The notes under the pieces are model-generated. The model had not been told where the DNA came from and made no database searches. It saw nothing but the letters and a program-made list of their open reading frames with translations. The position numbers were made by a program, and so were the translations under genes. From NCBI RefSeq assembly GCF_019263585.2, contig NZ_JADQDF010000001.1, positions 5,703,501-5,767,500 of the forward strand: a stretch of DNA of 64,000 nucleotides. Reading direction: 5' to 3'. This DNA comes from Pseudonocardia oceani (lineage in GTDB: Bacteria > Actinomycetota > Actinomycetes > Mycobacteriales > Pseudonocardiaceae). Shown here piece by piece: positions 43,601 through 53,635 of this stretch. The number at the start of each line of letters is the position of its first letter. The first letter of the stretch is position 1.

Positions 43601-45307
43601 ATGCGACCCGAGCCCACCGTCGTGGGGATCAACCGCACGCAGGACGGCGCCGTCGCCGTGGCGCGCGGCGCCGACACCCTGTACACCCTGCAGAAGGAGC
43701 GCCTGAGCCGGCGCAAGCACCACTGGGGCCGCCTCGGCGACCTCCCGACGCTCTACCGCCCCGCGATGCCGGCGCTGCGCGAGCCCGTCGACCTGGTGGT
43801 GGAGTGCTTCTCCTCCGACGACGAGGTCAAGCACATCGACGCCTACCACGACGAGGTCCGCGACACCCTGGCGTTCCGGGACGAGCCGCGGATCGTGACG
43901 ATCTCCCACCACCTCTCGCACCTCTACAGCGCGTTCCCGCCCTCCCCGTTCGACGCCGCCGCCGCGATGGTGATCGACGGGCAGGGCAGCCCCGTGCGCG
44001 ACTTCACCGAGGTCTGCGGCTACGGGGAGGAGACGCCGCCGGACCTGCTCGAGGTGTCGTCGTTCTACCGCTGGGAGCGCGGCGGGCAGCCCGAGTGCCT
44101 CGCCAAGCAGCTGTGGGACGGCGACTGGGACCACCCGACGGGCCTGGGCTGCTTCTACTACCTGCTGACGCGCGTGATGTTCACCGGCGAGGGCAGCGAG
44201 GGCAAGGTCATGGGGCTGGCCCCGTTCGGCCGAGCCGACGCGTTCGACCTGCCCGAGCTCGTCGTCGACGGGCACGAGGTGTCGATCCCGCGCGAGTGGC
44301 TCGACGTGTTCGGCCAGCAGGCGCGCTTCTCCCACTTCCTCCAGGGCCCGGGCTCCTTCCAGGACGCGGCCGACCTCGCCGCCGTCGGCCAGCGCGCCTT
44401 CGAGACCGCGCTCCTGCGGGTCACGGCCTGGCTGCGCGACCGGACCGGGACGCCCGACCTGGTCTTCGCCGGCGGCACCGCCCTGAACTGCTCGGCCAAC
44501 GGCCGGATCCTGCGCGAGAGCGGCTTCCGCGACGTGTTCATCCCGCCCAGCGCCCACGACGGCGGCACGGCGGCGGGCTGCGCGCTCTACGGGCTCATCG
44601 AGTGCCTGGGGGAGCCGGCGGGGTTCCGGTGGTCCGACGACTTCCTGGGCCCCGAGCCCGAGCAGGCGCAGCTCGACGGGGCCGTGCGCGCCGCGGAGTC
44701 CGACCCGGCGCTGCAGGTGGAGCGCCCCGCCGACGACGCCGCGCTCGCGGGACGGGTGGCCGACCTGCTCGCCGCCGGGCACGTCGTCGCCGTGCACCAG
44801 GGGCGCAGCGAGTCCGGGCCCCGCGCGCTGGGCCACCGCAGCATCCTCGGCGACGCCCGCCACCCCGCGATGCGCGACTTCATCAACTTCCGCGTGAAGG
44901 GCCGCGAGTGGTTCCGGCCGCTGGCCCCGCTCGTGCTCGCCGAGCGCGCCGCGGAGGTGTTCGACGTCGACCGGCCCGTGCGGTTCATGCAGTTCGCCAT
45001 CGACGTGCGGCCCGAGCAGCGCGCGGCCCTGCCCGCGATCACCCACGTCGACGGGACCGCCCGGATCCAGAGCGTGGAGCCCGGGCACACGCCGTTCCTG
45101 CACGCGCTGCTCCGCGCGTTCGACGCCCGCACGGGCTGCCCGGTGCTGCTCAACACCTCGCTCAACGGCAAGGGCGACCCCCTCACCGAGCACCCCGCCG
45201 ACTCGCTGGCCGTGCTGACCGGCACGCACATGCACGCCCTGGTGCTGGGCGGGCACCTGGTCGTCAAGCGCGACGCCGCGCCGGTACCGCCGGACTGGAA
45301 GCCCTAG
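43601..45307 (+). CDS. Carbamoyltransferase of the NodU/CmcH family
   Basis: A 568-residue O-carbamoyltransferase. The N-terminal ASKHA-fold adenylating part has I-S-H-H-L-S-H-L-Y-S-A (His103, His104, His107) and V-I-D-G-Q-G-S, then E-G-K-V-M-G-L-A-P-F-G and F-A-G-G-T-A-L-N-C-S-A-N. The C-terminal domain has Q-G-R-S-E-S-G-P-R-A-L-G-H-R-S-I-L and N-T-S-L-N-G-K-G-D-P. Such enzymes move the carbamoyl group of carbamoyl phosphate to hydroxyls of nodulation factors, antibiotics or sugars. AGGAGG precedes the ATG. It stands alone among translation genes, with no biosynthetic cluster near, so the acceptor is unknown. Confidence 0.9.
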   Translation: MRPEPTVVGINRTQDGAVAVARGADTLYTLQKERLSRRKHHWGRLGDLPTLYRPAMPALREPVDLVVECFSSDDEVKHIDAYHDEVRDTLAFRDEPRIVTISHHLSHLYSAFPPSPFDAAAAMVIDGQGSPVRDFTEVCGYGEETPPDLLEVSSFYRWERGGQPECLAKQLWDGDWDHPTGLGCFYYLLTRVMFTGEGSEGKVMGLAPFGRADAFDLPELVVDGHEVSIPREWLDVFGQQARFSHFLQGPGSFQDAADLAAVGQRAFETALLRVTAWLRDRTGTPDLVFAGGTALNCSANGRILRESGFRDVFIPPSAHDGGTAAGCALYGLIECLGEPAGFRWSDDFLGPEPEQAQLDGAVRAAESDPALQVERPADDAALAGRVADLLAAGHVVAVHQGRSESGPRALGHRSILGDARHPAMRDFINFRVKGREWFRPLAPLVLAERAAEVFDVDRPVRFMQFAIDVRPEQRAALPAITHVDGTARIQSVEPGHTPFLHALLRAFDARTGCPVLLNTSLNGKGDPLTEHPADSLAVLTGTHMHALVLGGHLVVKRDAAPVPPDWKP

Positions 45308-46742
45308 CCGGGGCCGAGAGCCGGCTCACCACGGTGTGCGTCACCTGCTCCACCGCGGGGCAGGTGCCGCCGGCGAGGAGCCGGGGCCAGTCGGTCGTCG
45401 ACGCGGTGAAGACGGTGCCCCCGCCCCCGCCCCCGCCGTGCAGGCCCATCGTGGCCGCGGCGTTCCCGTTGCCCCAGCCGCCGGGGGCGATGTCGCCGAC
45501 GCCGAGGATGATGAAGTCGGCGGGCGTCCCGTCGTCGCCGGTGGGGCGGGCGGGCAGCCCGCGCGCGGTGCGGGAGCGGTCGAAGTGGGCGCCGTCGGCC
45601 TCGTAGCCGACGAGGTACTCGCCGGGGCGGTCGCCGAGGACGTCGCCGTCGGCCAGGCCCGTGCCCTCCCAGACCCAGTGGTCGGCGTGCTGGACCCGGT
45701 ACCCGACGGGGACGGGGTGGTCGTCGCGGTCGCGCTCGCCGCCGTTGCGGAAGCTCACGCCGGTGAGGTGGTTCTCCGGGCGGTCCGGGCCCGCCGGGTC
45801 CCACCAGTTCGCGACACGGCGGAACGCGTGGTCGTCGTCGAACTCCACGCGCCACCAGCACGTGTTGCCGCCGAAGAACGCGACGTTGCCGCCGTCGGCC
45901 ACGAACTCCTCGGTGCGGTCGCGCATGGCGTCGGTCCAGTACTCGTCGTGCCCGGCCGAGAGCAGGAGCGTGCAGCGGTCGAGCAGGGCGGGGTCGCGGT
46001 GCAGGTCGAGGTCGGTGCAGAGGTCGACGGCGACGCCGTGCTGCTCGAGCCAGGCGAGGAACGGCGCGTCCCAGTGCCGGAAGGTCTGGCGTGGGCTGGG
46101 GTCGAACGGGTCGTGGTTGAACGCGTCCCACGGTGTCCCGCCGGTGCCGCCGCCTGGCCGGCGCACCGAGACCGTCGGCGGTACGTCGGCCGGGCGCGGT
46201 TCGGGCAGGCTGTAGAGGCTCCACGCCCGTCCGGGGTCGGGCACCCCGAGGTTGTAGGCGTGGTAGGTCAGCAGCGGCAGCTTGTAGAGGACCCGCGGCC
46301 GCCGCTCGGCCGGGGCGCGTACCACGAACAGCACGCGCGCGGTCCGCGCGTCGGGGTCGGGCGGGATGTCCGGCGGCGCCTGCGGGACGGCCCGCCGCCC
46401 GTCGCCCTCCACCAGCACCGCGACGTGGACGCCCGCGGCGCGGTCGGCCGGCACGTCCAGCGCGTGGGCCGGCCAGTCCCAGTCCTCGCACGGCAGCAGC
46501 CGGGGCGCCGACCGGCCGGGGAGCCAGTCGGTGGCCTGCACGAGCTCGGTGCGGACGCCGCAGCGGTAGACCAGCACCCGGAACGCGGGGGCGTCGGTCG
46601 ACACGCGCAGCACGATCCGCCCCCCGGCGGTGACGGTCGGGTCGTCCGGGTATCCGAGGATCACGGCCGCCGGGTTCCCGGCCGGGGGCGGGGCAACCAC
46701 CCGCGCCGTCGGGGCGCGTCCGGGCGGCCGCCGGACGTCCAC
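45264..46742 (-). CDS. N,N-dimethylformamidase beta-subunit-like protein
   Basis: A 492-residue protein. After an N-terminal beta-domain (G-G-R-I-V-L-R-V-S-T), the core matches the large subunit domain of N,N-dimethylformamidase: L-P-L-L-T-Y-H-A-Y-N, W-D-A-F-N-H-D-P-F-D-P, F-L-A-W-L-E-Q-H-G-V-A-V-D-L-C-T-D-L-D-L-H, S-A-G-H-D-E-Y-W-T and F-F-G-G-N-T-C-W-W-R. The family includes many uncharacterised hydrolases, so amide hydrolysis is not established. A glycine run (about 8) lies near the C terminus. GTG 46742 follows GAGGGGG. It opposes, and overlaps by 44 bp, the carbamoyltransferase. Confidence 0.75.
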   Translation of the reverse strand: MDVRRPPGRAPTARVVAPPPAGNPAAVILGYPDDPTVTAGGRIVLRVSTDAPAFRVLVYRCGVRTELVQATDWLPGRSAPRLLPCEDWDWPAHALDVPADRAAGVHVAVLVEGDGRRAVPQAPPDIPPDPDARTARVLFVVRAPAERRPRVLYKLPLLTYHAYNLGVPDPGRAWSLYSLPEPRPADVPPTVSVRRPGGGTGGTPWDAFNHDPFDPSPRQTFRHWDAPFLAWLEQHGVAVDLCTDLDLHRDPALLDRCTLLLSAGHDEYWTDAMRDRTEEFVADGGNVAFFGGNTCWWRVEFDDDHAFRRVANWWDPAGPDRPENHLTGVSFRNGGERDRDDHPVPVGYRVQHADHWVWEGTGLADGDVLGDRPGEYLVGYEADGAHFDRSRTARGLPARPTGDDGTPADFIILGVGDIAPGGWGNGNAAATMGLHGGGGGGGTVFTASTTDWPRLLAGGTCPAVEQVTHTVVSRLSAPARASSPAVPARRRA

Positions 46743-46791
46743 CTAGAATCCCCCTCGCCCTGCACCGCGGTCGAGAGGTTCCCTGGTTCCC

Positions 46792-47826
46792 ATGTCCGAT
46801 GCGCTCGATCCCGACGTCCTCGCCGCAGCCGTGCAGGCGGCCCGCGGGGCGTTCGACGGCGCCGCGGACCTGGCGGAGCTCGCCGCGGTCCGCCCCGCGC
46901 ACCTCGGCGACCGGGCGCCGCTCCTGCTGGCCCGCCGCGAGCTGGGCTCGCTGCCCGGCCCCGACCGCGCCGACGCCGGCAAGCGCGTCAACGCCGCCCG
47001 CCAGGAGGCGCAGGAGGCGTTCGACGCCCGCCGCGCCGTGCTCGCCGCGGAGCGCGACGCGCGCGTGCTGGCCGAGGAGGCCGTCGACGTCACGCTGCCC
47101 TGGGACCGCACGCCACGCGGCGCCCGGCACCCGCTCACGCAGATCTCCGAGCAGATCGCCGACGTGTTCGTCGCGATGGGGTGGGAGGTGGCCGAGGGGC
47201 CCGAGGTCGAGTCGTCCTGGCTCAACTTCGACGCGCTGAACTTCGGCAAGGACCACCCGGCGCGGACGATGCAGGACACGTTCTACCTCGCCGACGACGC
47301 GGGCGGCGCCGGCGCGGTCCTGCGCACCCATACGTCACCGGTGCAGATCCGGTCGCTGCTCGACCGCGACCTGCCCGTCTACGTCGTCTGCCCCGGCCGC
47401 ACGTTCCGCACCGACGCCCTCGACGCCACCCACACCCCGGTGTTCCACCAGGTCGAGGGCATCGCGATCGACAAGGGCCTCACCATGGCCCACCTCAAGG
47501 GCACGCTCGACGCGTTCGCGCGGGCGATGTTCGGCACGACGTCGAAGATCCGGCTGCGCCCGTCGTACTTCCCGTTCACCGAGCCCTCCGCCGAACCCGA
47601 CGTGTGGTTCCCGGAGAAGAAGGGCGGCGCGGGCTGGGTCGAGTGGGGCGGCTGCGGAATGGTGCACCCCAACGTCCTGCGCGCCTGCGGCGTCGACCCC
47701 GAGGTGTACTCGGGCTTCGCGTTCGGCATGGGGCTGGAGCGCACGCTCATGTTCCGCAACGGCATCCCCGACATGCGCGACATGGTCGAGGGCGACGTCC
47801 GCTTCTCCCGCGCCTTCGGAATCTAG
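46792..47826 (+). CDS. pheS: Phenylalanyl-tRNA synthetase alpha subunit
   Basis: A 344-residue catalytic subunit that charges tRNA-Phe. An N-terminal coiled coil (A-G-K-R-V-N-A-A-R-Q-E-A-Q-E) precedes the class II core: H-P-L-T-Q-I (motif 1 region), F-D-A-L-N-F-G-K-D-H-P-A-R, R-T-H-T-S-P-V-Q-I-R, P-G-R-T-F-R-T-D (motif 2) and G-F-A-F-G-M-G-L-E-R (motif 3). ATG at 46792. It pairs with pheT 8 bp downstream. I see no T-box leader. Confidence 0.97.
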   Translation: MSDALDPDVLAAAVQAARGAFDGAADLAELAAVRPAHLGDRAPLLLARRELGSLPGPDRADAGKRVNAARQEAQEAFDARRAVLAAERDARVLAEEAVDVTLPWDRTPRGARHPLTQISEQIADVFVAMGWEVAEGPEVESSWLNFDALNFGKDHPARTMQDTFYLADDAGGAGAVLRTHTSPVQIRSLLDRDLPVYVVCPGRTFRTDALDATHTPVFHQVEGIAIDKGLTMAHLKGTLDAFARAMFGTTSKIRLRPSYFPFTEPSAEPDVWFPEKKGGAGWVEWGGCGMVHPNVLRACGVDPEVYSGFAFGMGLERTLMFRNGIPDMRDMVEGDVRFSRAFGI

Positions 47827-47834
47827 GAGTACTG

Positions 47835-50321
47835 GTGCGAGTCCCGCAGTCCTGGCTGTCCGAGCTCGTCGGCGACCTGCCGCCGGTCGACGAGACCGCC
47901 GAGGCGTTCGTGCGCGTCGGCTTCGAGGTGGAGGAGGTCCACCGCGCCCCGGAGCTGACCGGTCCACTCGTCGTCGGCCGCGTCCTGGAGATCGAGGAGC
48001 TCACCGGCCTCAAGAAGCCGATCCGCTGGTGCCGGGTCCAGGTCGGCCCGGAGCAGACCAACGGCATCATCTGCGGCGCGCGGAACTTCGCGGAGGGCGA
48101 CCTCGTCGTCGTCGCGCTGCCCGGCGCGGTCCTGCCCGGCGGCTTCGCGATCTCCGCGCGGAAGACCTACGGCCACGTCTCCGACGGCATGATCGCCTCG
48201 GTCCGCGAGCTCGGGATCGGCGCCGACCACGCCGGCATCCTCGTGCTGCCGCCCGGCGCGGGGGAGCCCGGCGACGACGCCCGCGAGCTCCTCGGCGTCG
48301 ACGACCCGGTGATCGAGCTCGACGTCAACCCCGACAGCGGCTACTGCTTCTCCCTGCGCGGTCTGGGCCGGGAGATGGCGTGCGCGCTCGACGCCGACTT
48401 CTCCGACCCGGCGGCGCGCGTCATCGTCCCCGCCGCCGAGGGGGAGGCCTGGCCGGTCGTCGTCGAGGAGCCGGAGCGCTGCCCGCGGTTCGTCGCGCGG
48501 CGCGTCGACGGCGTCGACCCCCGCCTGCCCGCGCCCTGGTGGATGCAGCGGCGGTTGCTCGCCGCCGGGATGCGGCCGATCTCGCTCGTCGTCGACGTCA
48601 CGAACTACGTGATGCTGGAGCTGGGCCAGCCGCTGCACGCGTTCGACGCCGGGCGGCTGTCCGGCCCGATCGTGGTGCGCCGGGCGAAGCCGGGCGAGCA
48701 GCTGGTCACGCTCGACGACGCCACCCGCACCCTCGACGAGGACGACCTGCTGGTCACCGACGACTCCGGCCCGGTCGCGCTGGCCGGCGTGATGGGCGGG
48801 GCGTCCACCGAGATCGCCGGGCCGGGTCCGGACGGCACGATCGACGTGCTGCTCGAGGGCGCGCACTGGGAGCCCACCGGCATCGCCCGCACGGCGCGGC
48901 GGCACAAGCTGCCCAGCGAGGCGTCCAAGCGCTTCGAGCGCGTCGTCGACCCGCAGCTGCCGCCCGCGGCCGTCGAGCGGGCGGCGCAGCTGCTCGTCGA
49001 GCACGGCGGCGGCACGATCGCCGGCGGCCGCACCGACGTCGGCACCGTGCCCGCCCGCTCCGCGGTCACCATGCCGCTCGACCTGCCCGACCGTGTGGCC
49101 GGTCACGCCTACCCGCGCGGCGCCACGGTCCGGCGGCTCGGCCAGGTCGGCTGCGCCGTCGAGCTCGTCACGGGCGACGACGGCCGCGCGCAGGTGCTCG
49201 CGACCCCGCCGTCGTGGCGCCCCGACCTCGTGCAGGCCGCCGACCTCGTCGAGGAGGTGCTGCGGCTGGAGGGGCTCGACGTGATCCCGTCCGTGCTGCC
49301 CGCCGCCCCTCCCGGCCGCGGCCTCACCCCGGCGCAGGCCCGGCGCCGCGCGGTGTCGCGCGCGCTGGCCGAGGCCGGGTACGTCGAGGTGCTGCCGTTC
49401 CCGTTCGTCGGGCCCGCCGCGTGGGACGCGCTGGGGCTCGACGCCGACGACGTCCGCCGCCGCACCGTCCGCGTGCTCAACCCCCTCGACGCCGAGCGCG
49501 CCGAGCTCACGTCGACGCTGCTCCCGGGCCTTCTCGACATGCTGGTGCGCAACCGCTCCCGCGGTGCGGCCGACCTCGCGCTCTACCACGTCGGGCAGGT
49601 CGTGCTGCCGCACCACCAGCCCGTCGCGATGCCGGACCCGCCCGTCGACCGCCGTCCCACCGACGCCGAGTACGCGCAGATCCGCGCCGCGCTGCCCGCG
49701 CAGCCGCTGCACGTGGCCGCGGTGCTGGCCGGCGACCGGGAGGCGCGCGGCTGGTGGGGCCCCGGCCGCGCCGCCGGGTGGGCCGACGCGATCGCCGCCG
49801 CCACGCTCGTGGGGCAGGCCGCGGGGGTCGAGCTGCGGGTCAGCGCCGCCGCGCTCGCGCCGTGGCACCCCGGCCGGTGCGCCGCGCTGCGCGTGGGCGA
49901 CTGGATCGTCGGGCACGCGGGCGAGCTGCACCCGAAGGTCGTCGAGGCGCTCGGGCTGCCGCCGCGCACCTGCGCGATGGAGCTCGACCTCGACGCCCTG
50001 CCGCTGCGCGAGCGCCGCACGGCGCCGCAGGTGTCGCCGTACCCACCGGTCGGGGTCGATGTGGCTCTGGTCGCCGACGTCGCCGTCCCGGTCGCGGCGC
50101 TCACCGACGCGCTGGTCGACGGCGGCGGTGAGCTGCTGGAGACGGTCCGCCTGTTCGACGTGTACGCCGGTGAGCAGGTCGGCGCGGGCAAGCGGTCGCT
50201 GGCGTTCACCCTGCGGTTCCGCGCGCCCGACCGGACGCTGACGAGCGAGGAGGCCAACGCGGCCCGCGACGCCGCAGTGGCGATGGCCACCGAGCGGCAC
50301 GCGGCGGTGCTGCGGGCGTGA
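47835..50321 (+). CDS. pheT: Phenylalanyl-tRNA synthetase beta subunit
   Basis: An 828-residue beta subunit. The N-terminal tRNA-binding domain (V-V-G-R-V-L-E-I, I-I-C-G-A-R-N-F) is followed by B1/B5, the B3/4 editing domain that clears mischarged tRNA (S-L-V-V-D-V-T-N-Y-V-M, Q-P-L-H-A-F-D) and S-E-A-S-K-R-F-E-R. The pseudo-catalytic core comes next, and the anticodon-binding FDX-ACB domain is C-terminal (S-P-Y-P-P-V, R-L-F-D-V-Y). GTG 47835 is preceded by GGAGT. Confidence 0.97.
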   Translation: MRVPQSWLSELVGDLPPVDETAEAFVRVGFEVEEVHRAPELTGPLVVGRVLEIEELTGLKKPIRWCRVQVGPEQTNGIICGARNFAEGDLVVVALPGAVLPGGFAISARKTYGHVSDGMIASVRELGIGADHAGILVLPPGAGEPGDDARELLGVDDPVIELDVNPDSGYCFSLRGLGREMACALDADFSDPAARVIVPAAEGEAWPVVVEEPERCPRFVARRVDGVDPRLPAPWWMQRRLLAAGMRPISLVVDVTNYVMLELGQPLHAFDAGRLSGPIVVRRAKPGEQLVTLDDATRTLDEDDLLVTDDSGPVALAGVMGGASTEIAGPGPDGTIDVLLEGAHWEPTGIARTARRHKLPSEASKRFERVVDPQLPPAAVERAAQLLVEHGGGTIAGGRTDVGTVPARSAVTMPLDLPDRVAGHAYPRGATVRRLGQVGCAVELVTGDDGRAQVLATPPSWRPDLVQAADLVEEVLRLEGLDVIPSVLPAAPPGRGLTPAQARRRAVSRALAEAGYVEVLPFPFVGPAAWDALGLDADDVRRRTVRVLNPLDAERAELTSTLLPGLLDMLVRNRSRGAADLALYHVGQVVLPHHQPVAMPDPPVDRRPTDAEYAQIRAALPAQPLHVAAVLAGDREARGWWGPGRAAGWADAIAAATLVGQAAGVELRVSAAALAPWHPGRCAALRVGDWIVGHAGELHPKVVEALGLPPRTCAMELDLDALPLRERRTAPQVSPYPPVGVDVALVADVAVPVAALTDALVDGGGELLETVRLFDVYAGEQVGAGKRSLAFTLRFRAPDRTLTSEEANAARDAAVAMATERHAAVLRA

Positions 50322-50336
50322 TGCGGCTCCGCCGCC

Positions 50337-50378
50337 CGTGAGCGGCGATCGTGGCCAGAGCCACGATCGCCGCTCACG
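50337..50378. repeat. 19-bp perfect hairpin after pheT
   Basis: CGTGAGCGGCGATCGTGGC (50337-50355) and GCCACGATCGCCGCTCACG (50360-50378) are exact reverse complements with a 4-nt CAGA loop. It begins 16 bp after the pheT stop and ends 15 bp before the esterase ATG. It is strong enough to act as a terminator for pheST; there is no T-tract. The perfect arms and GATCG core also suit a mobile intergenic repeat. Confidence 0.85.
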
Positions 50379-50393
50379 AGGTAGAAACGGGGC

Positions 50394-51857
<1,464 letters not shown>

Positions 51858-51867
51858 CGCGGTCCGG

Positions 51868-52476
51868 TCAGGCAGGTAGGGCCGCGAGCGCGGTGGCCGC
51901 GGCGGTGCGCCAGGCGTCGTCGCCGGGGGCGCCGTCGAGGACCGCGATCGTCACGACGAAGCGGGCGCCGGCGAGCTGCAGCGTGACGCCCGGTGCGGTG
52001 TCGACGAGCGCGGCCGCCTCGCCGGCGCCGTCGAGGGTGCGGCGGCCCTGCGGCGGGGCGGACCGTACGAACTCGGCGGGCGTGCCGGTCCGGGGCTCGT
52101 AGACGTTGACCGACGCCAGCGGCTCCGGCGGCTCGGCGGTGGAGGTGGCGACGCAGCTCGTGGGGCGGGAACCGTCGGCGCGCGTCACCACGACCTGGCG
52201 CGGTGGGAGCACCGGCTCGCCGAGGAGCGCACTGAACGCCAGGGCGTCGACGAGGCACTCGTCGGGGAGGACGTCGGCGGCGAGGGCCGGGCGCGGGGGC
52301 TCGTCCGCGGTCTCGGGCGCGGTGCTGCCGAGCGGGTCCGGCGTCGCCGTCACGACCACCGGCGCGGCCGGCCGCCCGGCCCCCGGGACGACGGCGGCGC
52401 AGCCGGTGAGCGCGAGCGCCGCCGCGACCAGCACCGACACCGTCGGCCACCGTCCGCGAACTGCCCGGCTCCCCAC
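51868..52476 (-). CDS. Hypothetical lipoprotein
   Basis: About 202 residues. GTG at 52476 gives V-G-S-R-A-V-R-G-R-W then a hydrophobic stretch and lipobox A-L-T-G-C, a normal lipoprotein signal; an earlier GTG at 52524 is possible. The mature part has a Pro/Thr linker and a domain with two Cys (E-C-L-V-D and T-S-C-V-A) that resembles the small DUF3558-like lipoproteins of actinomycetes, not firmly. Function unknown. Confidence 0.65.
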   Translation of the reverse strand: MGSRAVRGRWPTVSVLVAAALALTGCAAVVPGAGRPAAPVVVTATPDPLGSTAPETADEPPRPALAADVLPDECLVDALAFSALLGEPVLPPRQVVVTRADGSRPTSCVATSTAEPPEPLASVNVYEPRTGTPAEFVRSAPPQGRRTLDGAGEAAALVDTAPGVTLQLAGARFVVTIAVLDGAPGDDAWRTAAATALAALPA

Positions 52477-52530
52477 GGACGGGACGGTAGCCGCGCACCC
52501 CCGCCTCCCGTGGCCGTTCGGCACAACCCG

Positions 52531-53214
52531 TCAGCCGCCCAGGTGCTTGAGGGCCTCCTTGCGCGACAGCGGCGACAGCGCCGGGTGCGCGTCGACGAAC
52601 GCCCGCACCCAGTCCGGGTCGACCCGCCCGTGCCGGCGCAGCGCCCAGCCGATGCCCTTGCGCAGGAAGAAGTCGGGGTCGTCGAGGGTGGCCTCGATCG
52701 TGTCGGTGAGCAGCGCGAGGTCGGTGCCGGGCCCGGATCCGAGCTGCGCGATCACCGCTGTGCGCCGGAGCCAGCGGTCGTCGTCGCGCGCCCAGGCCCG
52801 CAGCACCGGCGTCAGGGCGTCGGGATCGGCCCGCAGCAGCGGCCCGATGCGGCGGGCGGCGATCTCGTCCGTGAAGTCCCACCACGCCCCGCTGACGATC
52901 CAGTGCCGGTAGAGCGGCACCCACGACGCGTCCTGCGGCGGCGCGCACCTCCGGTGCCCGGTGAGGGTGAGCGCGACGTAGCGCTCCTCCCGGTACTCCG
53001 CCCCGTCCCACAGCGCCCGCACCGCCTCGCCGAACTCCTCGGCCGACGGCACCTCCCGCGTGGCGACCAGCTCCCGCACCAACCGCTCCCGGGCCGGCTT
53101 CGGCACCCCCCGGAACGGCATCGCCGACTTCATGTACCGCTGCATCGGCCCCGCCGCCTCCGGATCGGCCAGGGCGGCCAGGCCGGAGCGGACGGCGGAG
53201 GCGAGATCGGTCAC
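52531..53214 (-). CDS. AlkD-like DNA alkylation repair protein
   Basis: A 227-residue HEAT-repeat protein of the DNA_alkylation (AlkD/AlkC) family, glycosylases that remove positively charged alkylated bases. Visible are M-Q-R-Y-M-K-S-x-M-P-F-x-G-V near residue 25, Y-R-E-E-R-Y-V-A-L, W-W-D-F-T-D-E-I-A, W-A-R-D-D-D-R-W-L-R-R-T-A and F-F-L-R-K-G-I-G-W-A-L-R. The Trp/Asp pair of the active site fits. The GTG at 53214 gives the family start; an earlier GTG at 53253 is in frame. It borders the second repeat-rich gap. Confidence 0.88.
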   Translation of the reverse strand: MTDLASAVRSGLAALADPEAAGPMQRYMKSAMPFRGVPKPARERLVRELVATREVPSAEEFGEAVRALWDGAEYREERYVALTLTGHRRCAPPQDASWVPLYRHWIVSGAWWDFTDEIAARRIGPLLRADPDALTPVLRAWARDDDRWLRRTAVIAQLGSGPGTDLALLTDTIEATLDDPDFFLRKGIGWALRRHGRVDPDWVRAFVDAHPALSPLSRKEALKHLGG

Positions 53215-53278
53215 AGGAGGACGGTACGACCGGGCACCGACAGAACCGCCCACGCCGGCGTCGTGGGTCGGAAGATCA

Positions 53279-53337
53279 CCGAGATAGCGCCACCAGGGTC
53301 GTCGGAGGCGCTGACGGTGCGGTCCCGGTGATCACCG
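53279..53337 (+). repeat. About 60-bp direct repeat, copy 1
   Basis: CCGAGATAGCGCCACCAGGG to GGTCCCGGTGATCACCG. It aligns with 53523-53583 with about a dozen differences and a 2-bp length change. Confidence 0.65.
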
Positions 53338-53522
53338 CGACATGACGGCCGCCGTCCGCACACCGCGGTCGTGTCGCCCAGCATCCAGCTGCGGCCGGTG
53401 AGAATCACGGGGCTGAGCACGAAATGCGCACCTGTTGGCCTCCCGCGCACGGCCGCACGTGCGCAACCCGCCACGAGGTGCGCAGTTCGAGGCCCCGCGC
53501 CGATCTGCGGCCCGCCCGGCCG

Positions 53523-53583
53523 CCGAGACCGCGCCACCAGGGTCGCGGCGAGGGCGCCGAGGGCACGGTCCCGGCGATCACCG
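53523..53583 (+). repeat. About 60-bp direct repeat, copy 2
   Basis: CCGAGACCGCGCCACCAGGG to GGTCCCGGCGATCACCG, same orientation as 53279-53337 and 244 bp downstream of it; it ends 17 bp before the first ARG-box-like site. Confidence 0.65.
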
Positions 53584-53599
53584 TCCATGAACAAGTCGG

Positions 53600-53635
53600 T
53601 TGCATCAGGTTGCACGACCGTGCATAGTCATGCAC
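53600..53635. promoter_or_regulatory. Two ARG-box-like sites (ArgR operator) at the argC start
   Basis: TTGCATCAGGTTGCAC (53600-53615) and GTGCATAGTCATGCAC (53620-53635) are 16-bp sites separated by 4 bp; the second is a perfect palindrome around AGTC. TGCA-based paired boxes are typical ArgR targets in actinomycetes, and argR is in this operon. The second site touches the argC ATG (53636), so the transcript probably starts inside or beside it and may be leaderless. Confidence 0.75.

Larger units (their letters stand above)
53215..53599. other. Gene-free stretch with repeats related to the 28-kb region
   Basis: No coding-like frame. A segment of about 60 bp occurs twice in direct orientation (53279-53337 and 53523-53583; both start CCGAGA and end GATCACCG). 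53426-53450 matches 28482-28506 at 23 of 25 positions, and flanking words (GGTGCGGTC, ATCACGGG, CACGGTCGT/CGCGGTCGT) follow the same order in both regions. The argC regulatory sites start at 53600. Confidence 0.7.

Noticed and set aside
43601..45307. Member of a natural-product gene cluster
   Set aside because: Neighbours are translation genes; no polyketide, peptide or sugar biosynthesis genes are present.
46743..46791. T-box or attenuator leader before pheS
   Set aside because: Only 49 bp separate pheS from the opposing gene; too short and no T-box words.
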